A stretch of 64,000 bases of DNA from Bin80 sp965208025. GTDB taxonomy: Bacteria > Bacteroidota > Rhodothermia > Rhodothermales > Bin80. The notes beneath the pieces were generated by a model. The model did no database searches and was not told where the DNA came from. It saw nothing but the letters and a program-made list of their open reading frames with translations. The DNA lies in contig OZ242302.1 of the NCBI GenBank assembly GCA_965208025.1, forward strand, positions 3,681,183-3,745,182, given 5' to 3'. This document shows, piece by piece, positions 56,801 through 64,000 of the stretch; position 1 is the stretch's first letter, and each line of letters starts with the position of its first letter. Position numbers and translations under genes: made by a program.

Positions 56801-59800
56801 AAACTGCAACACTGCAGGTCACGGTGACAGATAACGATGCGGCCGGGATTGAGCTGATCCCTTCCTCTCTGTCGGTGACGGAGGGGGATGCAGCAACGTA
56901 CTCCGTTCGGCTACTCTCCGAGCCAGTTCAGGTGGTAACGGTCAATATTGTGGATTCGGAAGGAATCGTATCTCTTTCTCCCCAAGCGCTCAACTTTTCG
57001 GCTTCAAACTGGGATGTATTGCAGGAGGTGATCGTTCGTGCAGATTCAGATGAGAATGCGGTCAATGAGATGTCCACTCTATTTCATACAACAGCGAGTT
57101 CGGATCCAGTCTACCATGGAAAGACGGACAACCTCCAGATCACGGTGATTGATAAAGATGCTGCGGGGATTGAGTTGATACCTACTTTGCTGACGATCAA
57201 TGAGGGAAATGAAGGAGTCTATTCAGTTCGGCTTTTTTCCCAGCCGACTGCGCCAGTTACTGTCAACATTACTGCATCAGAAGAGGTGGCAATGTATAGC
57301 CCCCAAGTACTTCGCTTTTCTGCTTCCAATTGGAATGAAGCACAGGAAGTGACTGTACGAGCGGATCCAGACGACAATACGATCAATGAAACCTTCACGC
57401 TGAACCATACCGCTACGAGTTCCGATCCCGACTATGATGGAACTACCGCGAATCTATTGGTGACAATTCTGGATAACGATGTCGCGGGGATAGAGTTGAT
57501 TCCCACTTCGCTGGAAGTGACAGAGGAGGATACAGAGACCTACACGGTCCAGTTGATGTCTGAGCCAGCCGAGCCTGTAACGATCACAATCATTGAGGCA
57601 GGGGGGATTACTTCCTCTCCACAAGAGCTAAGCTTTACCGTTTCTGACTGGAATGAGCCTCAGGATGTGACTCTATACGCGGAGGATGACGATAATACAA
57701 TTAATGAGACTTTCTCTCTGATCCATACGGCAACCAGTTCAGATCCACACTACAATGGAAAGATCGCAACCCTGACGGTTGCCGTGATTGATAACGATGT
57801 TGTCGGGATATTATTGACTCCCAACTCGCTGGAAGTAACCGAGGAAAACACGGAGACCTATTCGGTCCAGTTGATGTCTGCGCCGGTTGGTTTGGTGACC
57901 ATCCACATCCCCGAATCGGAAGAGAGTGTGACGCTCTCGACAGAAAAACTTCAGTTTACATCATCCAACTGGAATGAACCGCAAGAAGTGATTCTTACAG
58001 CCAATGCTGACGATAATACGATCCATGAAGATTTCACTCTGATCCATACAGCAACCAGTTCGGATCCGAGTTACAATGGAATCACCGCCCCGTTACTCGT
58101 TACCGTTATGGATAACGATGTGGCTGAGATTCAGTTGATCCCTACTTCACTGACTTTGACGGAGGGTGGTACAGAAACCTACTCAGTTCAACTTCAAACT
58201 GAACCGTCTGAACCCGTGACCGTCAACATTGCCGAAGCAAGCGAGGGACTTACGGTTGCTCAACTTGCGCTTCTCTTTACAACTTCAAACTGGGGTGAAC
58301 AGCAGGAGGTTACTGTTCGATCGGATCCAGACGACAATACGGTCAATGAAAGTATCACATTGCTCCATACGGCAAGCAGTTTGGATCAAGATTATAATGG
58401 AAAGACAGCCACCCTCCCGATTACCGTGATAGATGGGGATGTATCAAACTTGGTGGTCAATCCAACCGACCTAATGATGGAGGAAGGAACATCAACGGAG
58501 TTTACTGTTCAGCTCTCCTCCGCTCCTGCTGTCCTGGTGACTGTCCAACTTCCCAATTTCACGAACCAAGACCTAACGCATGATCAATCCACTCTGACCT
58601 TTACACCATCCACATGGAGTGAGCCGCAGACGGTTAAGGTATCTGCCAACAAGGATGATGATGCCGAAGATGAGAATCCAGAGACACTTACCCTTACCGC
58701 CGTTGGCGGTAAGTATGATGGGATTACTGAAATGGTCACGGTTAGGGTAGAAGACACTGACCAGAAAGGGATCCGATTAAATCCTCTTTCGCTTGAGCTT
58801 GAGGAGGGAGGAGCCGCAGGCACCTACACCGTTGAACTTCAATCTGCCCCGACTTCCACCATGACCATCACGGTCACTGGCCTATCAAACAAGGTAACAC
58901 TTGATCAGGAGTCCTTGATTTTCTCGCCGTCAAACTGGAGTGATCCTCAGACAATGACGATCCACGCACTGGATGATCGAGATACAGATAACGAACGGCT
59001 CACTCTGACTCATAGTGCGAGTGGAGGTGGCTATGATGATGAAACAGCCAGTTTAGAGGTGGGCATCAGTGATCTGGGTGTTTTGACGGTTTCGATTTCC
59101 GATGCGGAGGTGAATGAGGGGGCTGGATATGCGGACATGCAGGTGGAACTAAGCCAGCCCACGGACCGACTGGTCAGTGTCAGGTATCAAGCCGTGGCTG
59201 AAGATGCTGATGCAGGATTAGATTATCAGGATTCTCGGGGGATTGTCCTGTTCAGTTCAGGATCTACAAAAGGGAAGATCCGTTTGGATATCATTGATGA
59301 TGAAATTCCAGAGCCAGACGAGACGTTTGCGGTGGTGCTGAGTAATGTACGGAACGCCGATATCCTCCGAGGGATCGGGCGTGTTACAATCCTTGATAAT
59401 GATGGAGGGCTTATCATCTGGATTGATGATGAGGTTGCCTTTGAAGAGAATGGCAAGGTGCAGTTTACGGTACACTTATCCCAACCAAGTTCAGCTCCTG
59501 TGGTGGTCAGTTATCGGACTGAAAATGGAACGGCCATTGCGGGGGAGGATTATCTTGCAACCAGTGGAGTGCTCACGTTTGCGCCAGGGATGATCAAGGA
59601 AGAGATCGTTGTGGAACTGCTGACGGATGAGTTTGACTGGCGTGAGGAAACCTTTACGGTGCATTTGGAGAGTTTGGGCAAGACTCAAATTGAGAAAGCG
59701 GTGGCCATCGCAACGATTCAGGAGGCAACCTCGGTGAGTTCGGAGGTTATGAAAGCGTATACCGCGAGGTTTATCCGAACCTCAACGGTACAGATTGTAG

Positions 59801-60990
59801 AGGCTTTGCACCAGCGATTCCAATCCCGAATGGGAGCATCTTCTTGCTCGGCGGGGGAGCGAATGGTCATGGCACAAATGTGGGGAGCGACCTCTGGCTG
59901 GGAACCTTCGCTGAGCGAGTTGCTTGCGGGATGTCATCTATCGGGTAATCTACCCGGCGGAGGGCTAAGTGTTTGGGGACGGGGATCCTTCACCCGATTC
60001 AATGGGCAAGGAGAGGACGCGCTTCGCCTCCGCGCAGACGTGACAACTGCGATGGTGGGGACGGATTATACCTGGCGAAAAGGATGGATGGCTGGACTGT
60101 TGGTATCGCACAGTCAGGGAGACGGATCATTTGATGTGTTTGAGGAGTCGGGTGGCTTGCATTCTGGACTTACAGGTCTGATTCCATATGTATCCGTTCA
60201 GGGGGCAGAGTGGGGAGCGTGGATGGCGATGGGGTATGGCCAAGGCAGGACAGAGGTACAGGAACTGGAGGGGGATCTGGTCTCCATGTTTGGAACTGCA
60301 GGTGGGCACGGAGAATGGGCTTCCAGTGCATCGGTTGGATTGACGGTGCATGGGGATATTTTGTATTCGGGGGCAGAGGTGGATGAGCATGCGGTGAGTG
60401 TGCAAGTCTACCGGGTACGAGCAGGTCTCGGGAGCGATCTGCGCATTAGCAAAGTGATCCGTCCCTATGTGGAAGCAAATATTCGAAGAGATGGAGGAAG
60501 TGCAGAGACGGGCACAGGCCTTGAATTAAGCGGTGGGATCCGGCTTGCGTATCCAGCGTGGCGATTGAGGGGGGAGATGCGGACTCAGGGACTGGTGATC
60601 CACAGTGCGGATGGGTTTACAGAGTGGGGGCTGTCAGGGTTGGTACAGTTTGGGAATGGCCCAGAGGGATTCGTAGTATCGGTCCGCCCATCGTGGGGAC
60701 CGAATCAGGGCGGTGTGCTGCTACGTCAGAAGACAATCCTTGAAACGACACCTGTGGGCACGAACCATAATCAGATCAAGATGGAGATGGCTTATGGGCT
60801 TCCATTTCAGTCTGGGGTGATGCGATCCGTAGCAGGAATGACTCAGTTATTCACTGGAAGGATGTACCGTCTGGGAGTGGAACTACAACCATGGGAAGCT
60901 GTGAATGTATCCATGTTTGGGGTAACGTACCCCAATGCAAACGCACAAAGAGGGATCGGCTTGAATCTACGGGGATCGGTGAGATACTGA
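53824..60990 (+). CDS. Giant surface protein with expanded repeat array and C-terminal autotransporter-like barrel (2388 residues)
   Basis: The architecture is that of the upstream paralogue: signal peptide (GLLALGLLLACLPFVSVGQ), N-terminal TDHFPISSL and PDPQPWNLGG, repeats, two Calx-beta-like domains (~1752-1860 and ~1860-1965), helical link and barrel (~2012-2388, ends LRGSVRY). The difference is the array: about eight consecutive ~107-residue units (pattern VAGIELIPTSL-VTE-G, then SNWNEPQEVTV-A, then HTATSSDP-Y-G) between residues ~680 and 1540, where the paralogue has one. From the Calx-beta domains to the end the two proteins differ only at scattered positions. It is likely a long surface fibre or adhesin. 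Calcium binding by the Calx-beta-like domains is possible, as many Asp residues cluster at repeat ends (DNDVAG). Confidence 0.87.
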   Translation: MQHHFVTFFISRGLLALGLLLACLPFVSVGQDHVPQFQIKVPTDHFPISSLAKSEEDLHGFSSGFGVGTVGLNRPDPQPWNLGGMNQVRFPDPSIQAFSSGPLIGPVWSHETSNPSLRSYGQNLGEEFWDSQGKANDDPISLQILEENSKEFRLNIDEAPLTDVTVAVTGFAGTDLTVSPSTFTLTPTDYEDKTITLTAGQDDDEINDEVALTISYNGETEFVLEVEIVDDEQIWELSPLIVEEGASRVPNIPLAGYFRPILGLPTGDVSVTLTGYEGSTLIPRPTTFEFLENDLWISQPLVLLSELDDDSENEEVTLLFTASGGGYTGLKYSIVVTIEEVAPYLITIPEGTGGRLPKITLLSQESYPSYFGAFVSTFSGHEDSDLSVTPSSVSHPIDDATVCYSNDIEWPYCWDPIEDVFLDAAHDADDQDDQITLLLRVTGPDREENYFLGVSYKFIVTIEDDDDPGIEVSPVTLRIPEGETRSVTIRLTDEPLENAGTEDVTVTIPESEGDFLTISPSSLTFTNANWNEWQSVQFTAQQDDDFQDHIERFIVAASGGGYDGEKERVTVLIVDDDEPGLIVSPPEVFVPEGGEANFSVTLAARPSGRLVLVRVPTFEDPALTRDADLLLFFRSQYNTPSVRVFAAEDPDAVDETESITLVASGGGYDDITQEVTIKVIDNDHAGIALSTSSLNLTEGDLKTYSVRLTSSPSSQVTINIVESGDGGITFSSQVLRFTASNWDEPQEVSVQATQDDNSFGEVSTLTHTATSTDLGYHEQAEMLTVTVRDDDHAGIELTPPSLNIVEEGTRPYSVRLLSQPVERVTINIVESGGVVKFSPQVLHFETSNWNKPQEVTVRGDPDDNSISEASSLIHTATSSDPSYHEQTATLTITVTDNDVAEIKLDPTSLNVTEGGAKTYSGQLSSEPIEPVTIWINESGGVVTFSPLVLRFSASNWNVPQEVTVQGEPDDNSTNENTFLIHTVASSGIDYNGKTATLQVTVTDNDAAGIELIPSSLSVTEGDAATYSVRLLSEPVQVVTVNIVDSEGIVSLSPQALNFSASNWDVLQEVIVRADSDENAVNEMSTLFHTTASSDPVYHGKTDNLQITVIDKDAAGIELIPTLLTINEGNEGVYSVRLFSQPTAPVTVNITASEEVAMYSPQVLRFSASNWNEAQEVTVRADPDDNTINETFTLNHTATSSDPDYDGTTANLLVTILDNDVAGIELIPTSLEVTEEDTETYTVQLMSEPAEPVTITIIEAGGITSSPQELSFTVSDWNEPQDVTLYAEDDDNTINETFSLIHTATSSDPHYNGKIATLTVAVIDNDVVGILLTPNSLEVTEENTETYSVQLMSAPVGLVTIHIPESEESVTLSTEKLQFTSSNWNEPQEVILTANADDNTIHEDFTLIHTATSSDPSYNGITAPLLVTVMDNDVAEIQLIPTSLTLTEGGTETYSVQLQTEPSEPVTVNIAEASEGLTVAQLALLFTTSNWGEQQEVTVRSDPDDNTVNESITLLHTASSLDQDYNGKTATLPITVIDGDVSNLVVNPTDLMMEEGTSTEFTVQLSSAPAVLVTVQLPNFTNQDLTHDQSTLTFTPSTWSEPQTVKVSANKDDDAEDENPETLTLTAVGGKYDGITEMVTVRVEDTDQKGIRLNPLSLELEEGGAAGTYTVELQSAPTSTMTITVTGLSNKVTLDQESLIFSPSNWSDPQTMTIHALDDRDTDNERLTLTHSASGGGYDDETASLEVGISDLGVLTVSISDAEVNEGAGYADMQVELSQPTDRLVSVRYQAVAEDADAGLDYQDSRGIVLFSSGSTKGKIRLDIIDDEIPEPDETFAVVLSNVRNADILRGIGRVTILDNDGGLIIWIDDEVAFEENGKVQFTVHLSQPSSAPVVVSYRTENGTAIAGEDYLATSGVLTFAPGMIKEEIVVELLTDEFDWREETFTVHLESLGKTQIEKAVAIATIQEATSVSSEVMKAYTARFIRTSTVQIVEALHQRFQSRMGASSCSAGERMVMAQMWGATSGWEPSLSELLAGCHLSGNLPGGGLSVWGRGSFTRFNGQGEDALRLRADVTTAMVGTDYTWRKGWMAGLLVSHSQGDGSFDVFEESGGLHSGLTGLIPYVSVQGAEWGAWMAMGYGQGRTEVQELEGDLVSMFGTAGGHGEWASSASVGLTVHGDILYSGAEVDEHAVSVQVYRVRAGLGSDLRISKVIRPYVEANIRRDGGSAETGTGLELSGGIRLAYPAWRLRGEMRTQGLVIHSADGFTEWGLSGLVQFGNGPEGFVVSVRPSWGPNQGGVLLRQKTILETTPVGTNHNQIKMEMAYGLPFQSGVMRSVAGMTQLFTGRMYRLGVELQPWEAVNVSMFGVTYPNANAQRGIGLNLRGSVRY
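55860..58440 (+). repeat. Tandem coding repeat, about eight units of ~321 bp
   Basis: Unit starts, marked by the codons for GI(E/A)L after DND, lie near 55877, 56201, 56521, 56842, 57163, 57484, 57805 and 58123. Spacing is about 320-324 bases, so each unit adds ~107 residues in frame. Units are similar but not identical at DNA level, which suggests expansion followed by divergence. Confidence 0.85.
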
Positions 60991-61885
60991 TTGAGAGGGG
61001 GGTATACGATCGGCCGTGAAGTCGGCAGTTTTTAGTTTGCACTTCAGTTCGCCATTTTTGGTGCCATAAATTTACGGATTCTACTCAATCCCATGTTTGA
61101 GATTGGTTTCATTCTTGTCCATAAGCACAAAGATTTTCTGAATCATCTCACTTCATCTGGGATGATTCCACGACGCTTTTCTTGCACTTTTGGAACGGGT
61201 TTCGTCAAATTCAGCCCTCTATTTTTTCCTTTGGACACACCTCAGGCTGCTCCGTCTGGGGTTCAAGTGATCAATGTCTTCGGTGCGTGTTCACCGATTA
61301 GAGATCCGGCGGCTTGGTCGGTTTGTCTTCCTCTACATGCTCCTCCACCACGCGCGTTTCGTCAGGGCTGTACTGTATAGTCCCAGAATCTTGAATAACC
61401 GCTCTAAAAACGGAGACAGATCCTGATCCATCTTGGTCTACCTGTCTGAGGGAACGAGAATTGAGTGGAATTCAAGTTGTGATATTTTTTCTCAATCAAC
61501 AAAGGAGGGTTCGTTAGGAAATAGAAGATGGATGGTGCACACATGAGCCACCTCGGATCCAGATCAACCAACTCAAAATTTATGTTGCCGGAGCATTGAT
61601 TCATGACCTATTGGGAGGGAAATTACTATGATTGATGAAAAATAGGACTTACAATGTCGCCCCCAACTGCCGAAATCAAGCTTATTTGACCCAATTTATG
61701 GAGATACGAGAATTGATGTTCGACTTGGATTAGGTATATTTCTTGCGTATCCTTGTGAATGGGGACATTATTCCATAGGTTGTCGGGCATGTTCGCCAGA
61801 TTGGAGAAGAAATTTACAAGAGAACTCTTGTAAAAATTCTTACTCTTTGATATATTCATATACGGATTGAAAGTTTTGGAAAGGT
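60991..61885. other. Intergenic, no gene supported
   Basis: It starts with ~60 bases matching the 3' flank of the first paralogue (near 53307), including GGCCGTGAAG and a T-run. The open frame at 61093-61380 has no plausible content. The rest is AT-rich and leads to the third repeat-protein gene. Confidence 0.5.
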
Positions 61886-64000
61886 ATCAAAACCATTACA
61901 GTCAAGAAGTTACTTATTGCAACTATTCTTGTTATTTTTTCTGATTCAGAAAGTAGCACAGGTTTGTTGTGGAGGGGAGATAATAAGTTATTTGCTCATG
62001 AATTGGAAGCTACCACAGTTCAAGATGAGAATTTTCTCGAGTATGCTTACTCTTCCGTAGAAATACAGGAATTTGTAGAGGCTTCCAAGGTTGGTGAAGA
62101 TGCTATATTTGATGATCCCAAAGTTACTATTTCACCAAAGTTGATCTTAGATTTTGATGTTCCCAAGGACGTTGAAGCCCCCCGGATGGGTAGGCCGATC
62201 AATATTACAAAGATTGACTATTTGGAGAGAGAGCCTCGCTATGATGTCCCCAACGAAAGGGAAAGTCAAGTAGACGATTGGGTCCGCCCCCGTGAAGCAC
62301 CTCCTGATGCCTTGGCGTTAGATCTGACGGCCGACATGACGTTCCATGGAGAAGCAGTTCATCCTGTTGATCTGACTATGATTCCGACTTTGTCTTCCTC
62401 GGGGGGGGCTGATACTAGGACGAGCTTCGTGTCCATTGATTATAATGAGGATGACCCTGTTGAGGATGTTCCCGAGTTGGATGTGTATATACCAAGTGAC
62501 GTATTCGACGGTGATAAAGAGGTCACCGGGGCGGGCAATGCCGTGTCGTTTGCGGTTCGCTTGACCCATGCGCCGAGTGATGATGTGACGGTGACGCTGG
62601 GCAACGAACAGGACAATGAGATTGATCTGACGGTGGATCCGTCTTCTTTAACCTTTAAGAGTGGGGGGAGTGGAACGGATAAGAGTTGGGCCGACTGGCA
62701 GATTGTGATGGTGAGCGTACCGAGTGACAACGAAATTGACCTTGGTGATTGGCAAATCATTGAGGTAGAGGCCTCTGGGGGAGGTGCAAGTACCGATACT
62801 GAAGAGGTAGAACTCTATGTGAATACTGAGGACGAAGTTGATACGACCCCCGTACTGGAATTTGATGAAACAATTCATCAGTACACGGAGGGGGGCACTG
62901 CCGTGACCTTTAGGGTTCGTTTGACCCATGTGCCGAGTGGTAATGTGATGGTGATCTTAACCGAAGATTCAGAGAACACCGTTGATCTGACGGTGACTCC
63001 GCTTTCGTTGACCTTCAATAGTGCGAATGAGGGAACGGCTGGGAGCTGGGCCGACTGGCAGACCGTGACGGTCACCGCACCGGAGAATGCCGCGAATAAC
63101 ATTGGTGCTTGGCAAACCATTGATGTAGATGCTTCAGGGGGAGGGGTATCAACCACAACGGAATACATTAGCGTATATTACCAGACTGACGATGCGGTTG
63201 CGGAATCCCCCGCGCTCCAAATTGATGCGACTGAACATGAGTACACCGAGGGGGGCGTTGCCGTGACCTTTACGGTTCGCTTGACCCATGCGCCGAGTGA
63301 TGAAGTGAGTGTGACTCTGGTCAACGCTCAGACGAATGCGATTAATCTTACGGTGACTCCGTCTTCGTTGACCTTCAATAGTGAGAATATGGGAACGGCT
63401 GGGAGTTGGGAGGATCCGCAGACCGTGACGGTCACCGCACCGGATAACGACGCGTTTGATGGTTCTGGTCAACAAACCATTGAGGTGAGCGCCTCCGGGG
63501 GAGGTGTGGATCCTAGCCCCGAATTGGTATCCATTGATTATGTGGATGATGATATCCCCGAGCTGGAAATTGATGCGACTGTTCATGAGTACACCGAGGG
63601 GGGCGTTGCTGTAACCTTTATGGTCCGCTTGACCCATGCGCCCAGTGATGATGTGAGTGTGAATCTGGTCAATGCTCAGGCGAATGTGATTGATCTGATG
63701 GTGACTCCGTCTTCGTTGACCTTCAATAGTGAGAATGCGGGAACGGCTGGGAGCTGGGCCGACTGGCAGACCGTGACAGTCACCGCACTGGATAACGCCT
63801 TACTTGACGGCACCGATTGGCAATTCATAGAAGTGACTGCATCAGGGGGAGGTGCGGATCCCACCCTTCGGTCCTCCGTGTCCATTTTTTATATAGATGA
63901 CGAGGCTCCCGGGTTGGAATTTGACGATACGTCTCCTGAACTTACCGAGGGGGGGACGGGCGTGACCTTTACGGTTCGCCTGACCCATGCACCGAGTGGT
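61886..64000 (+). CDS. Third giant repeat surface protein (5' part; runs off the window)
   Basis: The frame is open from a TGA at 61868-61870 to the end of the window. It begins with signal-peptide-like KTITVKKLLIATILVIFSDS, then a unique segment (KLILDFDVPKDVEAPRMGRP, REAPPDALALDLTADMTFHG). From about residue 210 come ~117-residue repeats of the form TFTVRLTHAPSDDV, then VTPSSLTFNSEN-GTAGSW, DWQTVTVTAPDN and ASGGG, ending VSIDYVDDD. No ATG, GTG or TTG precedes the signal-like part in frame. ATC 61886 is placed only for convenience, so the true start is unsettled. Repeats differ from those of the two upstream paralogues but the overall plan is alike; the C terminus is outside the window. Confidence 0.75.
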   Translation, partial: MKTITVKKLLIATILVIFSDSESSTGLLWRGDNKLFAHELEATTVQDENFLEYAYSSVEIQEFVEASKVGEDAIFDDPKVTISPKLILDFDVPKDVEAPRMGRPINITKIDYLEREPRYDVPNERESQVDDWVRPREAPPDALALDLTADMTFHGEAVHPVDLTMIPTLSSSGGADTRTSFVSIDYNEDDPVEDVPELDVYIPSDVFDGDKEVTGAGNAVSFAVRLTHAPSDDVTVTLGNEQDNEIDLTVDPSSLTFKSGGSGTDKSWADWQIVMVSVPSDNEIDLGDWQIIEVEASGGGASTDTEEVELYVNTEDEVDTTPVLEFDETIHQYTEGGTAVTFRVRLTHVPSGNVMVILTEDSENTVDLTVTPLSLTFNSANEGTAGSWADWQTVTVTAPENAANNIGAWQTIDVDASGGGVSTTTEYISVYYQTDDAVAESPALQIDATEHEYTEGGVAVTFTVRLTHAPSDEVSVTLVNAQTNAINLTVTPSSLTFNSENMGTAGSWEDPQTVTVTAPDNDAFDGSGQQTIEVSASGGGVDPSPELVSIDYVDDDIPELEIDATVHEYTEGGVAVTFMVRLTHAPSDDVSVNLVNAQANVIDLMVTPSSLTFNSENAGTAGSWADWQTVTVTALDNALLDGTDWQFIEVTASGGGADPTLRSSVSIFYIDDEAPGLEFDDTSPELTEGGTGVTFTVRLTHAPSG
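62530..64000 (+). repeat. Tandem coding repeat of ~350-360 bp (at least four full units)
   Basis: The conserved block that encodes TFTVRLTHAPS recurs near 62543, 62903, 63262, 63610 and 63961. Spacing is about 348-360 bases. The DNA of neighbouring blocks is highly similar, for example GTTCGCTTGACCCATGCGCC in several copies, so the array should be prone to recombination and to assembly error. Confidence 0.85.

Noticed and set aside
55860..58440. Possible CRISPR array because of regular repeats
   Set aside because: The period of ~321 bp, the open reading frame through all units and the lack of short direct repeats with spacers show a coding repeat.
61093..61380. Plus-strand 95-codon frame after the second giant gene
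   Set aside because: No family resemblance; the region looks like non-coding or decayed sequence, and neither strand gives a convincing product.
62318..63885. Overlapping minus-strand frames rich in Arg, His and Ser
   Set aside because: They mirror the tandem repeats of the third giant protein, which is clearly coded on the plus strand.

Overview
The window looks like a chromosomal segment of an uncultured Bacteroidota-type bacterium, most likely class Rhodothermia (marine or host-associated). Reasons: two secreted proteins end in type IX secretion (T9SS) sorting domains with a 'YPNP' motif (4615-5907 and 9840-12728), IspH is the long form, several genes carry Bacteroidota-style lipoboxes or signal peptides, and the G+C content is moderate. 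No rRNA or ribosomal marker is present, so the placement is an inference.

Layout. 0-4.2 kb is a housekeeping block: tgt (3' end only), ispH, two small lipoproteins, an M20 dipeptidase and tRNA-Leu(CAA). 4.6-32 kb is a loose accessory region: a YWTD-repeat T9SS substrate; a minus-strand set of DsbA-like oxidoreductase, seven-cysteine membrane peptide and beta-propeller; a 157-bp MITE; a secreted GH13 amylase-like enzyme with an apparent non-canonical start; a DUF4062/RecG-like ATPase; DUF2335 and DUF1835 proteins; an orphan ABC binding protein; LarA; a PA0069-type radical SAM protein; a large one-chain N6-adenine methylase; LexA; and an IS1634-family element. This region also holds at least four decayed genes (serine protease, SGNH hydrolase, SRPBCC, TnpB). 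32.6-36 kb has a CopA copper ATPase followed by a DUF2231 membrane protein.

36.5-47.7 kb is the most interesting part: a tight eight-gene operon (gaps of 3-18 bases). It encodes a 1294-residue Ig-like protein that also carries DUF4402-like and PapD-chaperone-like domains, a secreted protein, two ExbD-like proteins, a TonB-like protein with an acidic linker, a TPR lipoprotein, a FimD-like outer-membrane usher and an ExbB/TolQ-type channel. Read together, this looks like a chaperone-usher surface assembly system joined to a proton-motive-force motor. I know of no described pathway with this combination.

49-64 kb holds a family of giant surface proteins: two paralogues (1428 and 2388 residues) with Calx-beta-like repeats and almost identical C-terminal beta-barrels, differing mainly in the number of ~321-bp repeats, then a third repeat protein of another subtype that runs off the end of the window. 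A probable ImmA/IrrE remnant lies between the usher operon and this family.
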